From assembly GCF_003122205.1 (NCBI RefSeq), contig NZ_QEYE01000016.1:1-64000 (forward strand): DNA of 64,000 bases, written 5' to 3'. This document shows, piece after piece, positions 33,509 through 42,230 of this stretch. Origin of the DNA: Maritimibacter sp. 55A14. Lineage in GTDB: Bacteria; Pseudomonadota; Alphaproteobacteria; Rhodobacterales; Rhodobacteraceae. The translations under genes were made by a program, and so were the position numbers. Numbering within the stretch: the stretch's first letter is position 1; every line of letters begins with the position of its first letter. A model generated the notes under the pieces. That model had not been told where the DNA came from. It saw only the letters and a program-made list of their open reading frames with translations, and did no database searches.

Positions 33509-36273
33509 CCGGCCCGGAGACCCTCGGCCCCGTCGCTTCTCTCGAGACAGTGAGCCATCGCTACGGAAAGGTCACCGCCCTGGGCGAGGTGACGCTGAGC
33601 ATCCCGATGGGGTACATGGTGGGACTAATCGGGCCGGACGGCGTGGGCAAATCGACTTTGATGGGGCTCATTGCGGGGGCCAAGCGGCTACAGACCGGTC
33701 GTATCGAGACGCTGAGCGGTGACATATCCCGAGCCCGTATACGTACAGAGATGGGACGGCGCATCGCCTTCATGCCGCAAGGTCTGGGCAAGAACCTCTA
33801 TCACGACCTGAGCATCCGTGAGAATCTCGAATTCTTCGGCAAGCTCTTCGGCCAGGGCCGGACCGAGCGTGCCACGCGCATCGACCGCCTGACACGCGCG
33901 ACCGGTCTCGCGCCGTTTCTCGACCGCCCGGCGGGAAAGCTCTCAGGCGGCATGAAGCAGAAGTTGGGACTGTGCGCCGCACTGATTCACGATCCCGATT
34001 TCCTGTTGCTCGATGAGCCGACGACCGGTGTCGATCCACTGTCGCGGCGCCAGTTCTGGGACCTGATCGCCGCGATCCGCAGGGACCGCCCGGAGATGAG
34101 CATTCTGGTCTCGACCGCTTACATGGAGGAAGCCGAGGAATTCGAACATCTGATCGCCATGAACGATGGCAGGGTGCTGGCCGAAGCGAGCCCAAGCGAC
34201 ATGATGGCGCAAACCGGAACCGCCACTGTCGGCTCCGCCTATGTCGCGCTGCTGGGCGGCAATGTGTCGGAGCAGAATGAAGCGCATGTCCCACAGGCCA
34301 AGACCAACACCGCCACCGATGAGCCTCCCGCGATCCGGGCAAGCGGCCTGACCAAGCGCTTCGACAGCTTCACCGCCGTCGATGCAGTCAGCTTCGAGAT
34401 CCGGCGCGGCGAGATATTCGGCTTTCTTGGCTCGAACGGCTGCGGCAAGACCACGACGATGAAGATGTTGACCGGGCTCTTACCCGCCACCGAAGGAGAG
34501 GCGTGGATCTTCGGCCGGCCTGTCGATGCGCAGAACCTCGAGTCCCGCCGCCGGGTCGGGTTCATGTCGCAATCCTTTTCGCTCTACAGCGAGTTGACGG
34601 TTCACGAGAATCTCCTGCTGCATGCCCGCCTCTTTCATCTTGGTCCTGACCTGACCAAAGAAAGCATGGCCGATCTGGTGCCTCGTTTCGGGCTTGATCC
34701 TTACCTCGATCAAGTCGCCGCCGCACTGCCGCTCGGGGTCCGCCAGCGTCTGTCGCTGGCCGTGGCGGTCATCCACGCACCCGACATCCTGATCCTCGAC
34801 GAGCCAACTTCGGGCGTCGACCCGCAGGCGCGCGATGCGTTCTGGGACATGCTGCTCGATCTCGCGCGCAAGGACGGGGTGACGATCTTCATCTCGACGC
34901 ATTTCATGGATGAGGGGATGCGCTGCGACCGAATCTCGCTGATGCATGCCGGCAAGGTTTTGGTGACGGGCGCACCGCAGAAGATCATCGAAGACCGTGG
35001 TGCTGAAACGCTCGAGGATGCCTTCGTCGGCCACATGCTGGACGCGATGCCGCCCGAAATATCCTATGGCGATGCCATGCTGACGGCCGAAACAACGCCA
35101 CTCACGACGTACCCCGCCTCCCGTTTCAGTCTCGGGCGGCTTTTCGCCTTCACGACACGCGAAGCGATGCAGGTCCGCCGCGACCCGGTGCGGCTTGTCT
35201 TTTCGTTCGTCGGAAGCGCGGTGCTGCTTTTGATCATGTCATTCGGGATCTCGCAGGAGGTTCGCGAAATTCCCTTCGCCGCCTTCGATCAGGACAATAG
35301 CCCGGAGAGCCGCGCCTACCTGTCGGGGTTCGAGCAATCCGAGTGGTTCCTCCAACGCCCCGCTATCGGCAGCGCGGAGGAACTCGAACGTCGCACGGCC
35401 AGCGGAGAGCTTGCGTTGGCTCTCCAGATCCCGCCCGGTTTTGGCCGGTCGGTGCGGCGTGGTAAGACAGCCGAGATCGCTGCGCTGATCGATGGCACTG
35501 ACACCAGCCGCGCGGGAACGGTGGAAAGCTATGTCGAAGGCGCGCATTCCCATATTCTGACCACGGGCGCGCAGTCGGCGCTGGCTCTGACCGGACTTGG
35601 TGCTTCGGCCGGACCGAACCAGGCCTTGCCCGCGCAATTGGAGCCGCGGTTTCACTACAATCCGGCGATGGAGAGCCTGCCCGCCGTCGGCCCCTCGATC
35701 CCACCACTTCTGCTGCTGCTCTTCCCGGCAGTCCTGATGGCAGTGAGCGTGGCGCGGGAAAAGGAGATCGGAACGATCACAAATTTCTATGTCACCCCCA
35801 CCAGCCGCGCCGAATTCCTGATCGGGAAACAACTTGTCTATGTCGCCATCACGCTTCTGAACTTCGTGATCCTGACAGTACTGGTGGTCACGGTTCTGGA
35901 CGTGCCGCTCAAGGGCAGCCCGGCGGCCCTGGTCATGGGCGCGTTGCTTTATTCCGTCGCCGCCACGGGCTATGGCCTTCTGGTTTCAATGATGGCGAGC
36001 ACACAGGTCACCGCCGTTTTCGCAGCGGCGATCCTGTCCGTGATGCCGACGCTGCAGTTCTCGGGCATGATTACGCCGGTCTCTTCGCTGGAAGGACCTG
36101 CGCGCATCCTCGGCACATTCTGGCCCACGACATGGTACATGGAGCTGAGCGTTGGCACCTTCACCAAGGGGCTGGGCCTGTCGGACCTCTCCAGCCACCT
36201 CTTGCGCCTTGCCTCTTTCGGACCTGTTCTGACCGCACTCGCAATCCTTCTTCTGAAGAAGCAGGAGAGGTAG
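33505..36273 (+). CDS. ABC exporter: two ATPase domains fused to a permease (RbbA/YhiH-like)
   Basis: 922 residues. ATPase 1 has Walker A GPDGVGKST (43-51) and signature LSGGMKQ. ATPase 2 (from residue ~275) has GSNGCGKTT and a degenerate signature LPLGVRQ, normal for this family. From about residue 550 an ABC-2 permease follows, with one helix, an extracytoplasmic loop and five more helices. Export of drugs or toxic compounds is probable, but the substrate is unknown. GTG start overlapping hlyD. Confidence 0.9.
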   Translation: MTGPETLGPVASLETVSHRYGKVTALGEVTLSIPMGYMVGLIGPDGVGKSTLMGLIAGAKRLQTGRIETLSGDISRARIRTEMGRRIAFMPQGLGKNLYHDLSIRENLEFFGKLFGQGRTERATRIDRLTRATGLAPFLDRPAGKLSGGMKQKLGLCAALIHDPDFLLLDEPTTGVDPLSRRQFWDLIAAIRRDRPEMSILVSTAYMEEAEEFEHLIAMNDGRVLAEASPSDMMAQTGTATVGSAYVALLGGNVSEQNEAHVPQAKTNTATDEPPAIRASGLTKRFDSFTAVDAVSFEIRRGEIFGFLGSNGCGKTTTMKMLTGLLPATEGEAWIFGRPVDAQNLESRRRVGFMSQSFSLYSELTVHENLLLHARLFHLGPDLTKESMADLVPRFGLDPYLDQVAAALPLGVRQRLSLAVAVIHAPDILILDEPTSGVDPQARDAFWDMLLDLARKDGVTIFISTHFMDEGMRCDRISLMHAGKVLVTGAPQKIIEDRGAETLEDAFVGHMLDAMPPEISYGDAMLTAETTPLTTYPASRFSLGRLFAFTTREAMQVRRDPVRLVFSFVGSAVLLLIMSFGISQEVREIPFAAFDQDNSPESRAYLSGFEQSEWFLQRPAIGSAEELERRTASGELALALQIPPGFGRSVRRGKTAEIAALIDGTDTSRAGTVESYVEGAHSHILTTGAQSALALTGLGASAGPNQALPAQLEPRFHYNPAMESLPAVGPSIPPLLLLLFPAVLMAVSVAREKEIGTITNFYVTPTSRAEFLIGKQLVYVAITLLNFVILTVLVVTVLDVPLKGSPAALVMGALLYSVAATGYGLLVSMMASTQVTAVFAAAILSVMPTLQFSGMITPVSSLEGPARILGTFWPTTWYMELSVGTFTKGLGLSDLSSHLLRLASFGPVLTALAILLLKKQER

Positions 36274-36275
36274 CG

Positions 36276-37400
36276 ATGCGCTGCCTTTCCAATATCTTCT
36301 GGCTTGCCGGAAAGGAGTTGAAGAGCGTCCTGGGCGATCCCGTGATGGTTGTGCTGATCCTGTGGTCGTTCATCGTCGCCGTGATCCTCGAAGCAAGCGG
36401 GGCCGGCGACACGGTTTACAATGCCGCCATCGCCATCGTCGACGAGGATGGCTCCACTCTCACCCGGCAGATCGCGGATGCGCTCGACCCGCCCTGGTTC
36501 CAGCCGCCGCTTATGTTTGGTGCCGACGAGGCCGCGGCGGCGATGGACAGGGGCCGGATCATGTTTACCCTCGGCTTCCCACCGGGTTTCGAGGCCGATG
36601 TGATCTCTGGACTGATGCCCACGGCCCAACTTCAGGTCGACGCGACTGCCGTCAGCCAAGCGCAACTTGGAACCGACTACATCTCCAATATTATGGTCTC
36701 GGAAACGCGCACCTTCCTGACCGGCAATCCTGACGCGCCCGACCCCGCCGTAGCGCTGGAACTGCGCCGGGCCTTCAATCCGAACGGTGATCCGATCTGG
36801 TTCAAATCCGTTTCATCGCTTTTGAACCAGCTGTCGCTGCTGACCATCGTGCTGACCGGTGCGGCAATGCTGCGCGAACGCGAGCAAGGCACGATCGAGC
36901 ATCTCATGGTGATGCCGCTGACACCGTGGGAGATCGCGCTTTCGAAAGTGCTGGCCAATGTGGTCGTTGTGCTTGCAGCGTTTACGCTATCGCTTCTTTT
37001 CGTGGTTCAGGGATTGCTTCAAGTGCCGATGCAGGGGTCGTTGGCGCTCCTCCTGGCCGGCACCGCGGTCTATCTTGCGGCCGCGGCGGCCATCGGCATG
37101 TTCCTGGGTACAATGGCACGCAGCATGGCGCAGTTCGCGCTGCTGGTCATCATGGTGATCATCCCGATCATCATGCTCTCCGGCGGAATGGGCGCGATCG
37201 AAAGCCAGCCCGACATCACTCAGAAGATGACAATGGCGTTGCCGTCACGTCATTTTCTGACCTTCGCCAAGGCGGTAGTGTTCCGCGGCGCGGGAGTGGA
37301 CACCGTCTGGGTGCAGCTGGCGCTCATGGGCGGGCTGGGGTTGGCCTTCTTTGCTGCGAGCCTCGCGCTATTTCGCCGGTCTATGAGCCTGGTTAGGTGA
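36276..37400 (+). CDS. ABC-2 type permease (YhhJ-like)
   Basis: 374 residues from the ATG at 36276, 2 bp past the ABC gene. One N-terminal helix, a ~150-residue outer domain (residues 45-180) and five C-terminal helices. The segment REREQGTIEHLMVMPLTPWEI before helix 2 is the ABC-2 signature. It should pair with the permease half of the preceding protein. The frame extends back to 36132 but that overlaps the ABC gene and is not coding. Confidence 0.9.
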   Translation: MRCLSNIFWLAGKELKSVLGDPVMVVLILWSFIVAVILEASGAGDTVYNAAIAIVDEDGSTLTRQIADALDPPWFQPPLMFGADEAAAAMDRGRIMFTLGFPPGFEADVISGLMPTAQLQVDATAVSQAQLGTDYISNIMVSETRTFLTGNPDAPDPAVALELRRAFNPNGDPIWFKSVSSLLNQLSLLTIVLTGAAMLREREQGTIEHLMVMPLTPWEIALSKVLANVVVVLAAFTLSLLFVVQGLLQVPMQGSLALLLAGTAVYLAAAAAIGMFLGTMARSMAQFALLVIMVIIPIIMLSGGMGAIESQPDITQKMTMALPSRHFLTFAKAVVFRGAGVDTVWVQLALMGGLGLAFFAASLALFRRSMSLVR

Positions 37401-37484
37401 GCACATTCCGCCCGATTTCGAAGAACCCGTGAGAAGGGTAATCCCAGAGCAATCAGCCTTGGCGGCTCCTTCCCGCCCTCTCCG

Positions 37485-37755
37485 CTAAGGAATGGGAGCA
37501 AAAACTGACTTGTAAGGAGATTTCACTTCAGGGTCAGGGTTCATAACCAGAACAGGACGGCGGCAGCGAGAGCGCATGCGGACAAGAAGACCTTCAGGCA
37601 TCCGCACACTGGCGTCGGCCAGCATCGTGATCCAAGCTGATCCGATGATCTGGCTGCCTAGGTCGGTGTTCACGATCTCGAGCGAGCTAAACTTGGTGAT
37701 GGCGTCTCTCAGCGCCTCGACACGGAAGTTGGCATGCATCGTGTTGGATAGTCGC
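37485..37755 (-). pseudogene. IS3-family transposase OrfB, C-terminal part of an interrupted remnant
   Basis: RLSNTMHANFRVEAL and IVNTDLGSQIIGSAW match the integrase core of IS3 OrfB around the second catalytic Asp. The match decays after about 60 residues. The missing upstream half is found at 38930-39085, on the other side of the IS630 element. The gap 37401-37484 holds nothing recognised. Confidence 0.75.
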
Positions 37756-38929
37756 TAGTGTTCTGAGTCTGACGCTTGCTACCTGTTTCCCCGGATTTCG
37801 TCGAGTTTGTCCAGCGCGCGGCGTTCGCGCGTGAGAATATCGTCGGCAGTCTTGGTCCAGATTAAGGGCTTCGGTTTCGCGTTATGCTGCAGCAGGTAGT
37901 CGTAGATGGTGGCCTCCAAGTCATCGACGCTGGAGTAGCTGCCGCGACGGATGCGCCTGGACGTGATCTCGGCGAAGAAGCGCTCGACGAGGTTCAGCCA
38001 CGACGCACTGGTTGGCGTGAAGTGCAGCTTGAAGCGTGGGTGTTTTTCCAGCCAGGTTTTGACGTCGGGCGTCTTGTGCGTGGCGTAGTTGTCGAGAACC
38101 AGGTGCACGTCGCGAGGATTTCTGACGGCCCGGTCTATGCGGCGCAGGAAGGTAAGGAACTCCTTGGCCCGGTGGCGCGGCAGACATTCTCCGATGACCA
38201 GCCCGGACTTGACGTCGAGCGCGGCGAACAGCGTGGTCGTGCCGTGGCGCTTGTAATCGTGGGTCATGGTGGCCGCGCGACCCTTCTTGAGCGGCAATCC
38301 CGGCTGGGACCGGTCAAGCGCCTGAATTTGCGACTTCTCATCGACGCACAGCACCACGGCCCGCTCTGGCGGATCGAGGTAGAGCCCGACGATATCGGAG
38401 ACCTTCTCCTCGAACATCGGATCGTTCGAGACCTTGAACCCGCGCGTCAGATGCGGCTTCAACCCCGCCTCGGCCCAGATGCGCCCCACGCTCGACGGCG
38501 AGATGCCCACGGCCTCGGCCATCGCGGAGCGGCTCCAGTGCGTGGCATTGGGCGGCGTCTCCTGCACGGTCCTGGCGATCACCTTCAGACGCGTTTCCCG
38601 GGCCAGCGGCGGCACCCGCGACGGCCGGGTCTTGTCGCGTTTCAGCCCGTCCAGGCCCTCGTCGAGATACCGCTCCTGCCAACGCCAGACCGTGGGCTTC
38701 GACGTTGTCGCACGCCGCATGATCTCGTTGGTGCCATGGCCGTCCGCCGTCGCCAGAACGATCTCGGCCCGCCAGACGAGCTTGCGTGGGGTGTTGCGGT
38801 CAGTGACCAGGGCTTCGAGCCGCGCACGGTCACCGGGGTTCAGGTACAAGCAGATGTCATCACGTCTCATGTCCAGAGCATGACACATCTGAACCGGAAC
38901 GGGAATCTTCCGTCAGGTGGCGAACACTA
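37756..38929 (-). mobile_element. IS630-family insertion sequence (1174 bp including TA)
   Basis: Ends read inward TAGTGTTCTGAGTCTGACG (left) and TAGTGTTCGCCACCTGACG (right): 8 identical bases, a mismatch block, then CTGACG. TA borders both ends, the target duplicated by this family. It encodes one full-length transposase. It is inserted within an IS3 transposase remnant and appears intact. Confidence 0.88.
37779..38888 (-). CDS. IS630-family transposase
   Basis: 369 residues. N-terminal winged helix-turn-helix (TNEIMRRATTSKPTVWRWQ) and second DNA-binding domain (AMAEAVGISPSSVGRIWAEA), then the DDE domain with VVLCVDEKSQIQAL, HLVLDNYATHK and PTSASWLNLVERFFAEIT. All catalytic acids of the DDE type are visible. 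Full length and uninterrupted, so probably active. Confidence 0.92.
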   Translation of the reverse strand: MCHALDMRRDDICLYLNPGDRARLEALVTDRNTPRKLVWRAEIVLATADGHGTNEIMRRATTSKPTVWRWQERYLDEGLDGLKRDKTRPSRVPPLARETRLKVIARTVQETPPNATHWSRSAMAEAVGISPSSVGRIWAEAGLKPHLTRGFKVSNDPMFEEKVSDIVGLYLDPPERAVVLCVDEKSQIQALDRSQPGLPLKKGRAATMTHDYKRHGTTTLFAALDVKSGLVIGECLPRHRAKEFLTFLRRIDRAVRNPRDVHLVLDNYATHKTPDVKTWLEKHPRFKLHFTPTSASWLNLVERFFAEITSRRIRRGSYSSVDDLEATIYDYLLQHNAKPKPLIWTKTADDILTRERRALDKLDEIRGNR

Positions 38930-39085
38930 GCTCAGCACTTTCCTTGTGGCCCAATCCATGAACGCCACCAGATACAGAAAGCCGCGTTCAATTGGGATGA
39001 AGGTGATGTCCGCATACCAAACTTCGTTCGGCCGGTCGATCACCATCTTCCTCAGCAGATAAAGATAGATCGGGTGCTGTGGATG
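38930..39085 (-). pseudogene. IS3-family transposase OrfB, upstream part of the interrupted remnant
   Basis: Encodes HPQHPIYLYLLRKM, RPNEVWYADITFIPIERGF and LVAFMDWATRKVLS, the start of the IS3 integrase core with its first Asp. It continues into the piece at 37485-37755 once the IS630 and one TA are removed. At the joint a TAG replaces the Trp normally found in VLSWRLSN, so the IS3 copy was probably dead before the insertion. The IS3 N terminus is missing. Confidence 0.75.
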
Positions 39086-39106
39086 CAGTTGGCTGTTCAA
39101 GCAATG

Positions 39107-39132
39107 GCGCCAGCGCTCTTCTGCGCTGGCGC
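39107..39132. terminator. Perfect 10-bp hairpin
   Basis: GCGCCAGCGC (39107-39116), loop TCTTCT, GCGCTGGCGC (39123-39132). It lies 70 bp past the stop of the leftward DUF6448 gene and could end its transcript, but no T run follows on either strand. It may instead belong to mobile element debris. Confidence 0.4.
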
Positions 39133-39201
39133 ATATCGGAGAGTAATAACACTGCGTCCAGAAATAAGCGGGCCCGCCACGATAGACGGAAATGGGCTCG
39201 G

Positions 39202-39804
39202 CTAATCCGGTTTATTCGGCATGATGTGTGAGGCCTTGGTCGAGAGAAATATCTCCTCTACAAAACCAACAAACTCCAGTTCGGCGCTCGCCCGCGCACG
39301 GGCAGCGGCCACCTCTTCATACGTTTCCGGTTTCCCGGCTGCCATCTGGGATGCCTTTACCAAGTGAAACTTTTCCTGAATCGCGTGACGCACCTCCTCG
39401 ACGAGCAACTCTTCCAGCGCATCCGTCGCACCGGACTCGAGTGCCCGCTCGGCGGCCGGAATTGCGGGGCCGAAATCCATATCCGCGGTTTTCAGCCCGG
39501 TGTATGGGGCCCCTTCGCCGTCACGATGCAGACGGACCGCCGTCTCTATAAAGAAGCGATCGGCCAGTTCCTGTGCTACACCACCCTTAGCGCGCACTGC
39601 ACGTGATTTCGCGAAAGCCGCTTGCACCTCTGCTTCTGCTGTCACCGGAACATACCGCAAAACCAAATTGACGTTTCCGGTTTGCAGGGAGTTTCCGGCG
39701 GCAGTTGCCACGGGACCCCCGAGGGAATCGCAATGGGCTTGCGCCTTGGGGGCAATTAGAAAGAGCCCACTCATGAGGGCAGCAACAATGAGCATCGTCT
39801 TCAT
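39202..39804 (-). CDS. DUF6448-type exported protein
   Basis: 200 residues with a signal peptide (residues 1-23). The mature chain opens HCDSLGGPVATAA and holds RFFIETAVRLHRDGEGAPYTGLKTA, the hallmark of this uncharacterised family. Several His could bind a metal. It is divergent from a Crp/Fnr-type regulator, with a TGCGA-N6-TCGCA palindrome between them, so it may be a target of that regulator. Confidence 0.78.
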   Translation of the reverse strand: MKTMLIVAALMSGLFLIAPKAQAHCDSLGGPVATAAGNSLQTGNVNLVLRYVPVTAEAEVQAAFAKSRAVRAKGGVAQELADRFFIETAVRLHRDGEGAPYTGLKTADMDFGPAIPAAERALESGATDALEELLVEEVRHAIQEKFHLVKASQMAAGKPETYEEVAAARARASAELEFVGFVEEIFLSTKASHIMPNKPD

Positions 39805-39878
39805 CTTGGTTCTCCATCGTTATTGCCGGATCAGTTTCCGGCCTGCTGTTCAAGATGACGACAGCTACGCGATGTTTC

Positions 39879-39894
39879 TGCGACTTAGGTCGCA
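39879..39894. promoter_or_regulatory. Palindrome TGCGACTTAGGTCGCA, candidate Crp/Fnr-type operator
   Basis: Arms TGCGA/TCGCA are spaced by 6 bp, the spacing of Crp (TGTGA-N6-TCACA) and FNR sites. It lies 75 bp upstream of the DUF6448 start and 177 bp upstream of the Crp/Fnr gene. Confidence 0.45.
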
Positions 39895-40070
39895 TAAGGA
39901 ATTTTTTTCGATTTGGTTGACCAGAAGAGCTCAGTGACCCGGACCGTGGTTAGCGCATGGCGCTGACGTCAGACACGCCGACAAGTTGTCGATCCGGCAC
40001 CAGAAGTTGATGCAGGACAAGGCGACCGGAAGCTTTGTCTATTACTTTCACAATCGCATGGAGGAGGCAC

Positions 40071-40775
40071 ATGGTGAATCTGAATGCCATTGGTGACATC
40101 GTTCGGAAGGTCCCCTACTTTGACAATCTGGACGACACTGCTTTGGTTAATCTTACGCGGCGGGTACGGGCGCGCAGCTATTCTCCGGGAGAGGCAATCC
40201 TAATCGAGGGTTTGGCCTGTGAAGGGCTTTCATTCGTAATCAGCGGACATGTGCGAGTATATCGCTCAACGCCGGACGGGCGCGAACAGGTCCTAAGAGT
40301 CGTGGGACCAGGACGAACATTCAACGACGCGGCGGCGCTTGACGAGGGGCTCAGCGCCGAGAGTGCAATGGCTCTCGGTCCGGTTACGGTCGGTCTGATA
40401 CCGAGCGCCACACTCCGAGTCCTGTTCCGACAGCACCCAGAGGTCCCCTTAGCAGCAACCCGCCTCATGGCAACGCGTCAGCGCGCACTCGCTCATATGG
40501 TCGAAGCTCTGGCGATGCGAGACATCACTGCACGGGTTGCACGGCTGCTCCTTGGCTGCGTGGGTCAGCATGAGGACATGGTCGAAGGCGCACCAGATGC
40601 CTGCGCCAGAATCACACAGCAAGAGATTGCGACAATGATTGGATCAGTACGCGAGGTCGTCCAGAGAGCCTTGAAAAAGTTGGAGAAAGCCGGTGCGATC
40701 GAAGTCGAACGCACGCGAATTCGCGTCGTGGACATGAACGCGCTGGAACGATTCAGTGAGGCGCCTTCGGATTGA
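40071..40775 (+). CDS. Crp/Fnr-family transcriptional regulator
   Basis: 234 residues from an ATG with GGAGGAGGC upstream. The cyclic-nucleotide-binding-like barrel spans residues 15-125 (GEAILIEGLACEGLSFVISG). The helix-turn-helix is at about 185-210 (ITQQEIATMIGSVREVVQRAL). There is no N-terminal Cys cluster of the FNR type, so it does not sense oxygen through an Fe-S centre. It may be a haem- or NO-responsive member. The effector is not deducible. Confidence 0.87.
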   Translation: MVNLNAIGDIVRKVPYFDNLDDTALVNLTRRVRARSYSPGEAILIEGLACEGLSFVISGHVRVYRSTPDGREQVLRVVGPGRTFNDAAALDEGLSAESAMALGPVTVGLIPSATLRVLFRQHPEVPLAATRLMATRQRALAHMVEALAMRDITARVARLLLGCVGQHEDMVEGAPDACARITQQEIATMIGSVREVVQRALKKLEKAGAIEVERTRIRVVDMNALERFSEAPSD

Positions 40776-40823
40776 ATGAAAGCCTTGGGGCGAATGTCGG
40801 ATTGTGGGCGGGCTGAGTGCGCG

Positions 40824-41135
40824 ACGATAATTGCCGACCAAGGCAACCAGTTGACGTCCATAGACTTAATAACGGCGCTAAAGTGCACCGAGAACCAGAT
40901 CAGCATGGATGCCAAGGGGACTTGGCGTTATTACGTCTTTGTCGAGCACCTGTGACGGACCATCCAATATGAGGAAGCCTACCTGTGCGCCTATGACAGC
41001 GTGACTGCCGCCCGCGAAAGTCCCGGCCGGTATCTTGCGTTCTACAACACAAGGAGACCGTATTCATCGCTGGACGGGCAGACGCCGGATCAAGCATATC
41101 TCAATACGCCCCGGTCAATCTCGGTCGCGGCATAA
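40824..41135 (+). pseudogene. IS3-family transposase OrfB, C-terminal remnant
   Basis: TIIADQGNQLTSIDLI, MDAKGTWRYYVFVEHL, RTIQYEEAYLCAYDSV and YNTRRPYSSLDGQTPDQAYL match the end of IS3 OrfB. A TGA stands where the Trp of VERLWRTI is expected. This copy differs from the IS3 remnant at 37.5/39.0 kb. Bases 41136-41200 resemble the terminal region of such elements; the gap up to 41223 holds nothing else. Confidence 0.8.
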
Positions 41136-41223
41136 CCGGTCGGGGAATCCACCTACCAAACGGCTCGATACTGTTCGAACAAACCGAACCACCTCTCCGT
41201 ATTCTCCGAGGGGAAATCCTGTG

Positions 41224-41922
41224 TCAGGTTACTCCCACGCCATCCTTACCGTAGTGCGTTAGGGCAAGAAGCGCATTAATGTCAGTTATCTCCATTCGAT
41301 CGCGCGTAACTCGCACACCATACTCGGACAGCTGTGCCAATGCGCGTGAGAGGCTCTCAGGCTGCATCCCGAGATACGCGGCCAAAGTCGTCTTGTCATA
41401 TGGAAGCGTGACAAACGTTTTGCCCTTCCGTGTCCGCGCATGAGTCTGCAGGAAATTTGCGAGCCGCTCGATAGCCTTCCGGGATTTAAGTGCCTCGATC
41501 TGATCATACAACTGATCGTTGACATCGAATAGGTGATGGAGGAGCGCCTTACCAAACTCGGGGTCCGCTTCAAGCGTTTCGCGCATTATTTGCGCCGGAA
41601 AGACAAGCACCTTGCTTGGCGAGACTGCGCTGGCGTGATGGCGATATCGCCCATTGCGCATTCCTTCGTCGACCCCAAGGGTTTCCCCTTGCCTCTGCAT
41701 CCGGATCACCGCCTCGTCCCCGGAGTGCCGGACACGATAGAGTTTGACCCATCCAGTCAGGATCACGAAACACCTGTCGGCGGGCATTTCGTGCGAATAG
41801 AGTGTTCGTCCGCGCTCGTATTCGACAATTCTGGCATGAGGGACCAGTTTGCTTCGGCCAATCAGGCCAATGCGAGATAGGACAGGACAACGGTCCACCG
41901 CAGCAGATAGATCTGGGTTCAT
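41224..41922 (-). CDS. Crp/Fnr-family regulator (Dnr/NnrR-like)
   Basis: 232 residues from the ATG at 41922 (a TTG at 41961 would add 13). The sensory barrel (YERGRTLYSHEMPADRCFVI) lacks FNR cysteines. The DNA-binding part (LPYDKTTLAAYLGMQPESLSRALAQL) has the E-S-x-S-R recognition helix of FNR/Dnr proteins, which read TTGAT-like half sites. With nnrS as the next gene to the right, a role in NO-dependent expression is plausible. I saw no clear FNR box in the gap upstream. Confidence 0.82.
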   Translation of the reverse strand: MNPDLSAAVDRCPVLSRIGLIGRSKLVPHARIVEYERGRTLYSHEMPADRCFVILTGWVKLYRVRHSGDEAVIRMQRQGETLGVDEGMRNGRYRHHASAVSPSKVLVFPAQIMRETLEADPEFGKALLHHLFDVNDQLYDQIEALKSRKAIERLANFLQTHARTRKGKTFVTLPYDKTTLAAYLGMQPESLSRALAQLSEYGVRVTRDRMEITDINALLALTHYGKDGVGVT

Positions 41923-42230
41923 CAAATTGCTCGACTCTGCTCGCGCAAAATTGCACCTCAAAAGTATCTATGGTTTCGGCGCGGGCTCAAGGGAATATAC
42001 GGGTCATCTTAGTTGAGTTGGGCGTGACACTAGGTTTATATGCACCCGCATATGAATGCGCCTGGTTGTACCGCGACACGATCGACCGCGCGGCGCTGGC
42101 GGAATTCCTTTCGCTTCCCGGTCTGCCCAAGACTTGGCCGCGGATGGCCGAAACTCGACGCGCCCGCGGGTTCGTGTAGGATTAGCGACCCCAGTTCAAA
42201 ACTCCGGAAGAAAGGTTCATGCCATCCGGA
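41923..42230. other. Gap between regulator and nnrS
   Basis: 308 bp. A plus-strand reading frame (41970-42179) ends RAALAEFLSLPGLPKTWPRM, which has protein-like composition but no start signal or recognised family. It may be a relic. No hairpin or operator was identified. Confidence 0.3.

Noticed and set aside
37884-38930. A 348-codon plus-strand frame across the IS630
   Set aside because: Antisense to the full-length transposase.
41970-42179. A possible short gene before nnrS
   Set aside because: No start signal, no recognised family and a position within a regulatory gap; kept only as a note.
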